A DNA stretch of 64,000 nucleotides, from assembly GCF_012489685.1 (NCBI RefSeq), contig NC_080043.1, positions 78,942,292 through 79,006,291 of the forward strand, given 5' to 3'. Origin of the DNA: Lotus japonicus. Lineage: Eukaryota; Streptophyta; Magnoliopsida; Fabales; Fabaceae. Positions 1 to 11,800 of the stretch are shown piece by piece. Position 1 is the stretch's first letter. The number at the start of each line of letters is the position of its first letter. A model generated the notes under the pieces. That model was not told the origin of the DNA, did no database searches, and was given only the letters and a program-made list of their open reading frames with translations. The position numbers were made by a program, and so were the translations under genes.

Positions 1-2540
1 CTTTGACCCCACATATATTTAATTCACTACTCAATCAATTGTGAGAGGGGAAAATGGATCATCAATATCAATATACTCTAAGAAAAGAAACCCCTTCTGG
101 GTTACGTGTCACCTTCTCCTTTTTTCTGGATTATTTTAAGTTTTCTTCTTATATATTTCAAGTACCCACTCTTCTTCTTTTAACTTCCCGCTCTTCTTCT
201 TCTGAAAAATTTCAAAAAACTTTGAAATGAAATAAGGCTGCACATGTCAGTCACACCATCAATTGGAAAGGGAAATATTAAAAAAATAATAATAAAAAAT
301 CCCTATCTCTTCTCATTTTTCTCTTTCACTTCTTTACTCCTTGCTTCCGTCTTCTTCATCTCTCTTGAAATTTTTTTATCCCACTTTTCTTTCTACATCT
401 TCTGCATCAGGTTAGTTCCATCTCCTCTTTTCCTAACCTTTGCTTGATTCTTTGTGAAAACTGAATCCAACCTGATCCCCAAAGGAATGGTACCGTAAGG
501 TGTTTGAGTTATTTTGGTAGGCTTAGTATTGTTTGAGTAGGCTTAGTGTTGTTTCGGTTGTCTATGGAGTTCTTTTGGTGTTTGTGGCCTTACTTTTTCT
601 CTTCATTTTTTAATCGTTGGAGGTTTCCACTAATCAAGGATGTTCATTGCATTAAGGTTTTGATTTTTTACCCTCTGAATTTTTAACTCAACTTCGCTTT
701 TTTCTCCCTCATCACTCTTGAATTTTAATTTTTCCTGCTATTCCTCTTTTTCCATTTTGAAGCCTTCATCTTTGAGCTTATTTGTGTGCTATTAATTGAT
801 AATGATTTACTCTTGCTCTCACAGTTTTGTGTTTGAGACATAGTTTGCTACAACTTCTTTGAATACAAAGCTTTGATATTTTTTCTGTTCTATTAGATTT
901 TGAAGAATGCTTTGATCTTTTTTTGCTAGCATCTGAAGGTTTGCTTTTGAAAGAGCCATGGGAAGTAGAATTCGGTGCTAAATCTGAAGATCGCTGACCC
1001 TAAGATCCACAGATTTGCGTTAAGAGTAAAGCAGACCATGAAAGGTTCACCACATGCCTATTATAATCTTTAGTCTACTGATAATTAATTTTTCTTTGTG
1101 ATTAGTTGCGGGATTTGCTTCTGAAACGTGGAATGCCAATGTTGGTTGTACTCATCGATCTTAATTTTATAAATGATGTGATGAAGAACTTAATTTGCCT
1201 TCATCTAGCTGATTCATTGGTTAACATCCTCCTATTATGCTTCTTGCTGGATTTCCCCCAAGCTATATAGCAATATTGTGTACTAGATGCTACTTGTAAT
1301 CTACATTTATATCCCTTTACTGTTAGCTAGAATTAGTTCTCTTTGTTCTTTTTGTTTCTATTTCTTTGTTCATTAGTTTTTCCACGTCACTTTTCATTAG
1401 TGATAGCTTTGGATTTGTCACTTTTTGCAATAAGTCATTGCTGCTCTCTTCTAATTTGTCAAGTGACAGCCTCAAATGTCTTTTTTTTAGTGTTATAGAG
1501 ATGACTATTCTTTTGTTTCTATTGTTCTTTGAGTTTCTATATAGTAAATGATGAATTTAGTGGGACTATATTCATATTACAATGTCTACCTCTTGAAGTT
1601 TGTTCATGAAGTAACTAAATGCTCCCACATTATGAGAATGTCCGGGTGCTCTATCTCTTTGGCATTATGGTCTGGGTCCTAATTATTGGTTCTATTTGAT
1701 AGTTGCTAACTTATTGTGCTTTAATGTCAACTTTGTGATGCTACTTTTCTTATTCTTTTAGTTATTTTGATTAGTGTTATACTACTCTGTAATCTGGATT
1801 CCATAGTTTAACATATAACTATCATATTGTTGATCTATTGCTTACCAAAAAAAAATGGTTGATCTATTTGTGGAGATGATTTTGGTTTCACTATAATGTT
1901 TGATTGTGTTATGGCAGGAAGATGGAGAGCATGTGGAAGAAGACTATTAGGCATGATGATGAAGATAATGGTCTGTTATGGTAGAGCCATTATATGGTTC
2001 TTCAAGTACAACATTGATTTACGGAAAATATTGGCTCACTCTAAAGGATGCTTTCTATTTGGTCATTATTAGTATACTTATAATTGGATTTCTCATGTTT
2101 GTTTAGTTGCTACTATAATTTATATTAATCTTACAATTTCATTTTTTTTTAGCTATTCTTCTCCCCTAACTTTTGTTTTAGAAATAACTTATTTAAAAAG
2201 CTGACTTGAGTTTAACAAAAATACTTACATGGTTCTTTCATGATCGTCAAATAATGTATTTTTATATGATTTTTTTTAATTTTAAATTTTACAACTAGAA
2301 TCTCATATTTACATAGTATTACTTCAAAAAATTATTTGCTCAACTTAGAAGGCTATGTTTGGATTTCAGTATAAATGCATCTAACCAACTTTACGCACAT
2401 TCTAAGAATCCAAAAGTAGAAGTAACAATTTCCTTCATTGAGTTGAAAACACTTTCAAGTTAAAAGTTTTGAAAGTAACTGAAATCTAAATGGTACACAC
2501 TTAAGTGTGATAAAAATAGTATTTCTTAAACAAAAATTCA
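1..2540. other. No supported gene; transcript-like noncoding DNA
   Basis: I see no protein family here. The first kilobase is rich in CT tracts and TTTT runs such as plant 5' UTRs and introns show. A short open stretch near 971-1074 reads as a basic peptide (IADPKIHRFALRVKQTMKG) but is bounded upstream by a stop in the same frame. Another short open piece after a good acceptor (GGCAG at about 1914-1918) reads MESMWKKTIRHDDEDNG before a stop. These could be fragments of a spliced gene, a captured gene fragment in the Helitron-like element that ends at 4810, or chance. I do not call a CDS. Confidence 0.4.
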
Positions 2541-2760
2541 TATACTAATAAATTATTTAAATAAACCATATTATTAATGTTTAAATGAATAATGTGATTA
2601 AGCAATTGAGAAAATGTCTACGCTAAGTGGCTAACTAAAAGAATAATTCATTTAATTATAATTCAAATTATTTTTCTAAATTAATAAATTATTTAAATAA
2701 ATAAATTTCAAAGTTAACGGGGAAAATATTAGTGCTACCTAAAATAGAGATTGACATATC

Positions 2761-2874
2761 ATTTTTGGTACATTGGAAAGATAAATTGCACCCGCCAGGA
2801 ATCGATCCCTGGACCTCCCCCTACCAAACCCATATGTCCCTCAGCTTATACCACGTGAGCTATCCTACGGGGAC
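2761..2874 (-). mobile_element. tRNA-derived SINE, copy 1
   Basis: Read on the minus strand, the element starts GTCCCCGTAGGATAGCTCA. It has a pol III A-box-like TAGCTCACGTGGTATAAGC and a B-box-like GGTCCAGGGATCGATTCC, and it ends in GATAAATTGCACC-complement sequence and a short A tail (ATTTTT on the plus strand). It is flanked by a perfect 10-bp direct repeat TTGACATATC at 2751-2760 and 2875-2884, as expected for retroposition. It is not a tRNA gene: no full cloverleaf can be drawn and the tail is SINE-like. Confidence 0.8.
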
Positions 2875-3619
2875 TTGACATATCTTTATTTATACAGAGT
2901 TAATTTACGTTAAATTTAATTATAAATTATTTTTTCGAAGTTTAAATTGATAATTTCATTATAATTTAATTTTGTTGGTTAATAAATTATTTAAATAAAA
3001 TATTTTTCAATGTTTAAATAAATAATCAACGGGAAACTATCTATGCTAGCTAAAGTAATAATTTTTTTAATTATGAGTTACCAAAATGGAGAGATGTGAT
3101 TGAATGACTGAGTAAAATTTATTTACACCGTCAATGCATAAAAATTAATCTCATAATTTTTTATATCATATAGGGATTGACATATCTTCATTTATACATA
3201 GTTAATTTATATTAAGTTTTAGTATAAAATTATTTTTTCAAAGTTTAAATAAATAGGCTCATGTTTTTGGTTTTGGAGTGCACATCCTGGATATTCTGTT
3301 GATTAAATGTCACCATCTCTTGTACCAGGACGCGATTGAGGCTTTTGCTTCCCTTAGAGTTCCTGTCGTGTAGCTTTTTGCTTTTCGGGGACTTGCCTAA
3401 CCATGTTACCAAAAAAAAAAGTTTAAATAATTATTTTCATTACAATAGAAATTATTTTGGTTAAGTAATAAATTATTTACATTAACTATTCTTCAACGTT
3501 TGAATAAATAATTTAATTAATCAACGGGGAAAGTATCCTGGCTAACAAATTTTAAAAAATATTAGATAATAATTTTTATATTATATAGAGATTAGTTCTA
3601 TCTTCATTTACACAAAGTT

Positions 3620-3741
3620 TTCTTTTTGTGCATCGAAAAGATAAATTACACCCTCCATATGTTGATCCATAGACCTTCCCACGTAATTCATATGTCTCTT
3701 AACTCTTACCACTTGAGCTATCATTCGAGGACAATAGTAAA
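3620..3741 (-). mobile_element. tRNA-derived SINE, copy 2
   Basis: This copy has the same layout as copy 1: A box near 3708-3722, B-box region near 3655-3680, and tail next to TCTTTTTGTGCATCG. It is more diverged. It is flanked by ACAAAGTT at 3612-3619 and 3742-3749, a probable 8-bp target-site duplication. Confidence 0.65.
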
Positions 3742-3919
3742 ACAAAGTTAACTTTTATTTTGGATAATTAATAAATTATTTACATAAACTATTCTTCAAC
3801 GTTTAAATAAATGATTTCATTAATCAACGGAAAAGTATCCTTGCTAACTATTTTTTAAAAAAATATTACATAATAACTTTTATATTACATAGAGATTAGT
3901 TCTATTTTCATTTACACAA

Positions 3920-4024
3920 AGTTTTTTTTTGTGCATCGGAAAGATAAATTGCACCGTCCATATGTTGATCCCGCTTAATCGATATGTCTCCTAACTCTTA
4001 CCACTTGAGCTATTATTCGAGGAC
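3920..4024 (-). mobile_element. tRNA-derived SINE, copy 3 (partly deleted)
   Basis: This third copy shares its left flank with copy 2 (TTTACACAAAGTTTT), which implies it arose by duplication of the surrounding module rather than by an independent insertion. About 15-20 bp of the B-box region are missing (GTTGATCCCGCTTAATCG compared with the longer copy 2). Confidence 0.6.
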
Positions 4025-4762
4025 AAAAGTAGAAATAAAATTAACTTTTATTATAAAATGATTTTTAAACTTTACTAAATAATTTGAATATTATTTAAAC
4101 TATTTGGTTTGTAAATAAATAAATAAATAATTTCATAAATCAATGGGGAAAATATTTCTTCTAACAAGAATTATATTTGTTTTAAATTCCTCCTAATGAA
4201 ATTTTATATGTTATGAAGGTAATTTAAATCTACTTTAATATAGAGTTAATATACATTAAATTTTAATATAAAATAATATTTTTAGTTATTAACTAAATAA
4301 TTTATTTTGGTAAACTAATAAATTATTTAAATAATTTATTTTTCATTGTTTAAATAAATAATTTTATGAATCAACAGGGAAAATATCTATGCTAATGAAA
4401 GTTATTTATTTTAAAAAATTCTTAGGATTTTTATATTATATAGAGATTAGTTATATCTTTATTTATTCAGAGGTACTATACATTAAATTTTCATATAAAA
4501 TAATTTTTAATAAATAAATATATAATTTTATTAACTAATAGATTATTTTTTGAATGGTTACATAAACAATTTTATCAATTAACGGGAAAAAGATCTATGC
4601 TAACAAAACTAATAATTTTTTAAAATTATTATTTAATAATTTTTTATATTATATAAAGATTAGTTATGAAAAAAACTTAAAAAAAACGACACGTCATAAA
4701 ATTATTTAATATTTAATTTATGTTAAATTTAAACGATTTAAAAATTGTTAAGTAAAATCGAT

Positions 4763-4810
4763 CGCGGTCGACCGACCGCGACCCGTGCGGATGCACGGGT
4801 AACTTACTAG
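4763..4810 (+). mobile_element. Helitron-like 3' terminus: two hairpins then CTAG
   Basis: There are two perfect hairpins in a row. CGCGGTCG / CGACCGCG (4763-4770 and 4773-4780) is followed by ACCCGTGC / GCACGGGT (4781-4788 and 4793-4800, loop GGAT). Six bases later comes CTAG (4807-4810) followed by T. Plant Helitrons end in CTRR shortly after a GC-rich hairpin and insert between A and T, so the layout fits. The 5' end (TC...) was not identified, and no Rep/helicase is present, so any element here is non-autonomous. Confidence 0.6.
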
Positions 4811-5964
4811 TTAACTACTACAGTTCCTAGATTGAGTTCATGAAAATGGATCATATAAAATGGTCAATGTATTTGGACATTGAACAAGTCCATATACATG
4901 GCAACTAGGAAGCACACACCATAAAAAAAGATGCAAATGTGAAATATACCATGGCACTAACTGACTAAATGCACAAGGAATCTACTGTTCATTTCACTCC
5001 TTAGCTAACGAAACATGGCGACATGAAATCAAACCAATATTTCATCCTCGAACACAAGAAAAGGCATCTAAGAACAGGCAACTCGCTGTAAAGATGACTC
5101 AAGTGTTGGAATTTGCAGCAACATGGTAAAAACAATTTGACAGATTCAAAATTAAATTAAATACATGAATGAATAGAAATATCTGGAAAAGCTTTCAGCG
5201 GTGAGATTCAGACATCTACCCTAAATCTCTGTTTCTCAGTGTAATAAAATTAATGGAATACTTCGGAAACAAGGAGCATAACGTGTTGATAGAAGAACGG
5301 GGTAATAATAACGGCCGAATAATATTACCAAACATGTCATGGACATTTTGAATGAAAAATAATCATAGGAAACAATCAAAGGAAAATTACTGAGAATAAA
5401 GAAGGAGCCATCATTCATCGATCATTTGGATTTAGAATAGGAGGAAATGAGAAGTTAAGGACTCTTACCATTGTTTTTGCCATCTAGTGTGGTTTCACTC
5501 ATTTAGGTTATATTTTCTTTATTTACACATATCAGACAAATATTGAGCATATGTGTCCTTCAGCTGATTCACATCCCTGGATTTTAAGAGCATATAAAAG
5601 GAAAAATTGACATCTTATAATGAAGGCATCAAAATTTCAATCGAATTTGCACATACGAATAAGAAAGAAAGGAAAAAGCTGAAGTTCATAAATATCAATT
5701 GCTCGAGGATAAAGCCAATAAACGTGAAGCAACGGATGAAACAGTTCTTGATATTGCAAATAATGTGTTACATAACTAAAAAGGATAATATATGAGAACT
5801 ACACATAGTCACCTTCCTTTCCTTCGTTTCTTTTTTTCGTCACAATTAGCTAAACTCAGAGGGACAAAAAAGCAGGTAAGAAGTTTAAGGTTGCCTCAGC
5901 AGTCTTATTATGTTCATTTCCTCTACAATCATTTTGAAGCATAACGCCCATTGGAGCTAAAAAT
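4811..5964. other. Gene-poor stretch, probable 3' region of the small minus-strand gene
   Basis: No convincing ORF or known motif is visible. Its lower part probably contains the 3' UTR of the minus-strand gene whose stop codon is at 5965-5967; the UTR end was not determined. Confidence 0.4.
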
Positions 5965-7692
5965 CTAACCTTCAACCTGCCGAAGAGAATGAAGCTTTAT
6001 TAATACGACAGTTACAAGCAAATTAAGCTATCAAGAACATAATCATACGAATTAAAATCATTGCAACTGAAATCTCTCACTCCCCTAATTTCCCTATCTT
6101 TAATTACTAGCAGAAAATATTATTGATAGAGTCAACATGTAGGAACAAACACCAACTTAGTATGTCAGCCCCTCTAGGATAATAGATAGTTTTGGAACCT
6201 TTTGAGTATTATATATTAGATTCTAGATTAGCATTGCCACAGGTTCACGAAACGAATATTACACTACTCTTCCACTAGTTGCATAAAAAGAGTACTGAAT
6301 TTCATTGAGCAGACAAAAGTTTCAACCTCAATGACAAAACTGTAACCAATCTAGTGACATGTACAACTACAATGTTCAGAAGTCAGCAATGACTGCTGTC
6401 CAGATCATAATTTATTGAATGAAAGTGGTTTCTTTTGTGGCTAGTCCAGCAGTTATGATTCAATTTGATCCGAAACAACAAAAACCAAGCCTTATGCCCC
6501 ATACCCCAAGAAGTGGGATAATTTCCATGGACTAATCAATTGACATTGGACTCTACTAAAAACCAAATTTTCAGCAAAACCACTTCAAACAAGGCCTTTT
6601 GTAATATTTTCTCCCTATGCTATTTTAGGTCTTCCTCTACACCTTGAATCAGAACATCAGACTATCTGCCAATTCATCCACTTTTCTCATAACCAACCCA
6701 CAAAGACAGGCTTCCATTACCTTGTCCTTAATTTATGCAAATCCAATTTCTCCAAGATATATTCATCCCTCATCTTATGCACTTACCTTCTCAGCCACCT
6801 TTTATTAATTTACTACTTTTGAGCATGAACCAAGTGCCAGACGGTGACATCATAGTTTTGAAGGTCTCCATCACGCCCACAATTTTAGCCACACCAGCCG
6901 CATTTCTCCTTGATTGTTGGCGATATTAAAAGATCATGATGCAACCGCAACAACAATTTATTCTTTTGAGTATTACATGATGCAGCAAACTAATGATATA
7001 AGCCGTGTAAGGTTTTTTCGACCTTTTAGTCCAAGAATGCTTTGAAAGTGCTAAATATTACCCATTTTGGTGTAAGAAGCAAATTGTTTCCACTATGAAT
7101 ATGTAAGTATCAGAATATCAAACATCAAAATCCATGTTCACAACCTCAACTTGCCGCGATTAAAGCACGACCGACCAAGGATGCTTGCTCTGCTCGGTCA
7201 TTGCATCAAGAACTTAACACTTTCAAGGAAACAAAAGTACATCAAAAATCAGAGTACCCCTTTCCTAATTTTATGGAGTTATCTAAATCAATTATGTAAT
7301 ACCATTATTATCCATTCAGAACGCTAAGCCAACTACATGATATAGAAACGGTGTTGGAAATAAAAAACCCTAAAAATGCCAAATTTCTCAGTCAAGCATG
7401 AAGAGTAAAATTGAAAATCATAATAGGAACACAGCATAAACCCTAGTAGAGCATGTGGAGTGAGCATTTGAGAAATTTTAGGGAAATTAATTACCTGATC
7501 GGAAGCGGGAGTGTGATTAGGTAGAGAGGATTCGAGGATGGAAATTCGAGCTTGGAGAGGATCGAATTTGTGGGTGATGTGAGAATTGAGGGCGTGACGG
7601 TCAACCCAGAGGTCCTTCCAAATGAAATGGGAAACCACAGCACCTGCGGTGGTGAACCCTGCGCCGAACCACAACAATCGTGTTCGGATCAT
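5965..7692 (-). CDS. Small conserved-looking plant protein, two exons, function unknown
   Basis: Exon 1 is 7692-7495 (66 codons, starting MIRTRLLWFGAGFTTAG). The intron is 7494-5977, with donor GTAATT directly after GATCAG and acceptor TTCGGCAG. Exon 2 is 5976-5965 (three codons plus TAG). The predicted protein is about 69 aa. It has an N-terminal hydrophobic segment (about residues 5-26), then WKDLWVDRHAL, then a short amphipathic stretch (KFDPLQARISILESSL) that could be a coiled coil. This resembles small uncharacterised plant proteins with an MIRTRLLWF start, probably membrane-anchored. That resemblance is from memory. Exon 1 is well supported; the very short exon 2 is chosen because phase, acceptor and stop agree. 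No enzymatic motif is visible. Without splicing, the frame continues into the intron to 7333. Confidence 0.6.
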
Positions 7693-8073
7693 GCTTTCTT
7701 CTTCTTCTTCTCCTTCTCACAGTGGCATCACTCCACGGAGGTGATGAGATGAGTAAGCATAACTAAACTCCCCAAACGACATCGTTTCCGGCCTTGTTTC
7801 GGACACTTTTAAAATAAGAGTTAAATAAAAATAAAAAAAAAATTACATTGTCTTCTTTGTTTCTTTGTCAAGACTTACCACTCTGGTTTTGTTTCTTACT
7901 TTTTACTTTTCAAGTGTAAAATCAAATTCAACTACTAGGGGTTAAGCAATTTGAGATTGAAAGTTTGATTCTTAATTAATTCTTGTATATAAAAAAATCT
8001 TATTGTCAAACCCCTATTGCATACTACATTATTAAGTAACTCAAGTTGAGTTGATTAGATAAGACACATAGGA

Positions 8074-8199
8074 ATGGTAGTTCACTTGGTGAGCTAAGAG
8101 AAATGAAAAGATTTGCAGGGTGAAGGAACAAGGTTCAAATCGTGGTGAATGAACTAATTTACTAACAATTAACAACTAATATTTGCATATTAAAAAAAA
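8074..8199 (+). mobile_element. tRNA-derived SINE of a second family
   Basis: It has an A-box-like TAGTTCACTTGGTGAGC, a B-box-like GGTTCAAATCGTGG about 45 bp later, and an AT-rich body ending in an A9 tail. It is flanked by the perfect 8-bp direct repeat ACATAGGA at 8066-8073 and 8200-8207. It differs in sequence and orientation from the SINEs at 2.7-4.0 kb. Confidence 0.75.
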
Positions 8200-8457
8200 A
8201 CATAGGATACAATTTTTTATAGTTAAATGTTAGTTACGAATAATAATAGTAAATTAGTCATTTCTCAAGGTTCTCACCCTTCACCATTCATCTCATCCAA
8301 CACTTATGTGACATAACTTTTACAATTTTAGCTAACCCTCGGAGCGACACATAAAATACATGATAATGAATACCCATTAGTGATTCACATCATCGTGCAA
8401 AAGCCTAACTTGTTCAACTAATTCAACCATTCTAATGAATTTATGATTATGATATAG

Positions 8458-8476
8458 TATATATATATATATATAA
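8458..8476. repeat. (AT)n microsatellite
   Basis: About 19 bp of uninterrupted TATATA in the RNase upstream region. Confidence 0.9.
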
Positions 8477-8778
8477 CCTTGGTCAATGGTACAAAAGGTC
8501 CTACACGCACAATGGGAATATGCCTTTAGCAAATGCTAACAAACTCTAGATTTTTTTCCCGCAAACAAACAAACTGCTGACTCTTGGCATTTTTATAGGA
8601 AATAAATAAGTAAATAACTACTTCATAGGAAGATTCTTCAAAATTGGTTTAATTTTGTAATATTACTTAGAATTATCTTTAATCAAATTTTTCAATCATC
8701 ATTTTTTGATAATTGGAAAAAGAAGAAAAAACCAATTAATATATCTAAAACATCTATCTCGTCTTTCTTTCTTTCTTT

Positions 8779-8786
8779 TATAAATA
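8779..8786 (+). promoter_or_regulatory. TATA box of the RNase T2 gene
   Basis: TATAAATA lies 69 bp upstream of the ATG at 8855, giving a predicted transcription start around 8810-8815 and a 5' UTR of about 40-45 nt. This is a normal plant arrangement; no transcript data were available. Confidence 0.7.
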
Positions 8787-8854
8787 GAGCCATTCCCATT
8801 ATTGAACTTACAGAGACAAACGCTTCACGCAACGTAACTGCGAACGAACCAACC

Positions 8855-11800
8855 ATGTCTTCCTCTCTGGCTCAACCTCTTCCATGGCTATTGCTACTGC
8901 TCGCTCTCGCCGTCTTCACGGCGGAAACAGCCTCCGCGGCGGAGTTGGAGGTGGAGCCACTAGGAGGTAAAGCGCCTCAGAGAGAATTTGACTATTTCGC
9001 GTTGGCGTTGCAATGGCCTGGAACTTACTGCCAACGCACTCGCCATTGCTGTTCCAATAACGCTTGCTGCAGAGGGTAACGTAACGTAACTCCATCCCAT
9101 TCCATTCAATTTCAATTTCCTACTATTTGATTGTTCAAAATCTCCATTGCCAAGTTTGGTCGTGCTAGCTACAATTTCTTAGGTTAATTAGCCTATTTCA
9201 TATGATTTTTGTTGTTGAATGAAGGACTTGAACTTGAGAAAAAAAACTGGTTAATGCACTGGTTTTGACTTCATTATACTTGGTTTCTAACTAATCTTTA
9301 TCAAATGTAATGGATTTCTACTTCTATTATGCATCATGTTAGATACTTGATAAGTGACTGGTGTATTTACATTTCTAACTTCTATTGTTTTTTCCCTCTC
9401 TTCCTTTCAGGTCCAATGCTCCAACAATATTCACCATACGTGAGTAAATTCGTTATAGTTACATACATTGCAAATTTATTTCTCCATCTCTTTGTAAAAT
9501 TGAAAATCTCTTTTGGGATGTAAACTAGTATTGATACTTTTGCTACTGTCACTTATGAGTATGGAGATCCCGCCGACAAATATCTTAACAGATTATTATG
9601 TCTATTTGTGTAATAGATGGACTCTGGCCTGACTATAATGATGGGACCTGGCCAGCCTGTTGCACTAAATCTCGTTTCGATCCAAAAGAGGTATAATTTT
9701 TCATAACCTTGATTTGCTAACCATTTTACCACAAGTCACTTGTACTGGTTTTCATGCTTTGACTGGTACAAATTTACAAAATAATGAAGTCGAATTACCC
9801 TTTCATAGATATCTTGTAATTCCTTTTAATTTTATTGGATGATCCATTATAAATATTAACTCTTGATTGATGGAAGTCAATACATTTTATTTTGCTGTTG
9901 AAACTGCAATATTTGAAACTCATACGATACACATGCACGCCTGTTTAATCTTTGTATTTGGTAGTACTAGTGTTACGTTTATATAGCTTCAGAAGTTGCA
10001 GTCTTTTAGTAACTAGGTTGCGTTCACTTTCCATTTCAACTTTTCTAAATCTTATTGTTTTCATCTGTTGTATAGATATCAACATTGACTGATGCCTTAG
10101 AGAAATATTGGCCATCATTGAGCTGTGGCTCACCATCAACCTGTCAAGGTGGAAAAGGAACATTTTGGGCTCATGAGGTGATCATTGAAAAGTACTTAGA
10201 GTCTTATTTATCATTAAATTATTTTGGAAACTAATGGTTTTTTTTTCCTTTATAAAAATCCGTGATTCTGGGCCTACCTCGTTGGTGTACATTTGCAGTG
10301 GGGTAATACTCTTTTTTGAGGTTTTTCTTGCTTATGTGATTTGAGTTTGACAAGTTTATTCAGTGTTTTGCTTGAGAGTAATAGTTGAACGATTTTCTGA
10401 AATCTTGTGCATTTGGATAGAGTTGATTACATAGTGTTAAATTGATATAGAACAAAGTGTTCAAAGTTTCAAATATATTTTTATTAGTCACAGGTTTTTC
10501 TTTTCAGTCACTTTGTTTAAATTTTTCTGCTATTTTGTTTGAGGCAAGATCTAATGGGTTTCTTGTACTATATTTCAACTTTCTAACATGGCAATTTCAC
10601 TTGCAGAGAAGCATGGCACATGCTCATCTCCTGTATTTCGAAATGAATATGATTACTTCCTGGCGACACTGAATATCTACTTCAAATATAATGTCACAGT
10701 AAGTTTCCATAAAAAAATTGTTATACAGAATTTTCTTAATTATTTCTATTGGCAACTTGGCAAGGAGCTCATATGAAATAATAATCAAAAATTCAAAATA
10801 TGATAATAAGTTAATAACCAATTTATTTCTCCTTTTTCCTTTTCCTTCCAGATGAAATATCAAACTTGCTTTACTGAATGTAAGTACTTAGAAAATTAAA
10901 TGTCTTTGCATGCAGCTGTGGTTTTTCACTATTACCTTGTCCCTTCTACCACCCTAAAAGCTAATATAATTTGTCCTGTGATTAATGAGTTAGTCAATGA
11001 GACGCCTTCCATTTGATAAGATTTGTATGTTGACTAATGAATTAGTTAACCAGTTTCCTCCTCCAGTTGAAGTAGTTTGTTTCTTGATTTATGAATTAAT
11101 CAATTAATGATCCCATGGGCCTTGATGCATATGTAAATATATGCCTCATAATCAGGCCTACTCCTGTTGCTGCAGTATGGTCCAAATATACACGTGCATG
11201 AAGGTTTAAATTAAATTATAACAATGTTTTGTCCGCAACTTAGCACACAATCATATTTTTTGGGGGCTTAGAAATCTTGGTGTTATGTGGATTCTTTGCT
11301 GCTCTGTTTTAGATTGTTGAATAATCAGTTACCAACTTTTCAATCACTGCAAAATGCTAAATTGGTTTTGAAGCTCTGTTTTTGGACTGATTAACAATTG
11401 TATTTGCAAAACCTTTGATTATGAAGACCAAATGCCTGCTTGCATATACATCAAAGTGTACTCTGACTATTGTGCTTTTCAACATTTTTCCAGACTGTTC
11501 TAAATGAGGCTGGTTACGTTCCATCTAACACAGAAAAGTATCCCCTTGGAGGCATTGTATCTGCCATTGAGAATGCTTTCCATATGTCTCCTTTAATAAT
11601 TTGCTCAAAAGGTTCTGTGGAGGAGCTTCGCCTATGCTTCTATAAGGACTTCAAGGTTGGAAATCTTCTCTGTAATTTTTCAGCATATAAGAAACTAAAT
11701 GATATTGTGCAAATATTTGTCTCTAAAGATAGACAGCATTTAGATGCCAATTGTTGTGGTATGAGACAACTAGTTCAGCCAGTGGTTGCGGGTAATTTGA

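Larger units (their letters stand above)
2561..4690. repeat. Degenerate AT-rich tandem array with recurring AACGGGGAAA core
   Basis: A module made of a TAATAAATTATTTAAATAAA-like stretch, a YAAYGGGRAAA...CTATGCTAAC core and an ATATAGAGATTAGTTATATC-like stretch recurs about seven times. The cores lie near 2715, 3028, 3521, 3824, 4137, 4369 and 4578. Spacing is about 200-310 bp, and up to about 490 bp where other DNA is included. Copies are diverged but clearly related by eye. The array ends just before a Helitron-type 3' terminus (4763-4810), so it may be the internal repeat of a non-autonomous Helitron. That link is inference. Confidence 0.6.
7693..8854. promoter_or_regulatory. Divergent intergenic region between the small gene and the RNase T2 gene
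   Basis: About 1.16 kb separates two start codons pointing away from each other, so both promoters must lie here. On the plus side a TATA box (TATAAATA, 8779-8786) sits 69 bp before the RNase ATG, preceded by a CTTT tract. The region also contains a SINE (8074-8199) and an AT dinucleotide run (8458-8476). Confidence 0.65.

Noticed and set aside
244..447. 67-codon ORF near the window start as a gene
   Set aside because: Ser/Phe/Leu-rich translation of a CT-rich tract with no conserved feature; probably UTR or intron.
2761..2874. A tRNA gene suggested by A- and B-box-like sequences
   Set aside because: No acceptor stem or full cloverleaf; target duplications and an A tail identify it as a SINE.
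7552..7752. Plus-strand ORF overlapping exon 1 of the small minus-strand gene
   Set aside because: It is the antisense shadow of the better supported minus-strand exon and ends in a Phe run from a CTT tract.
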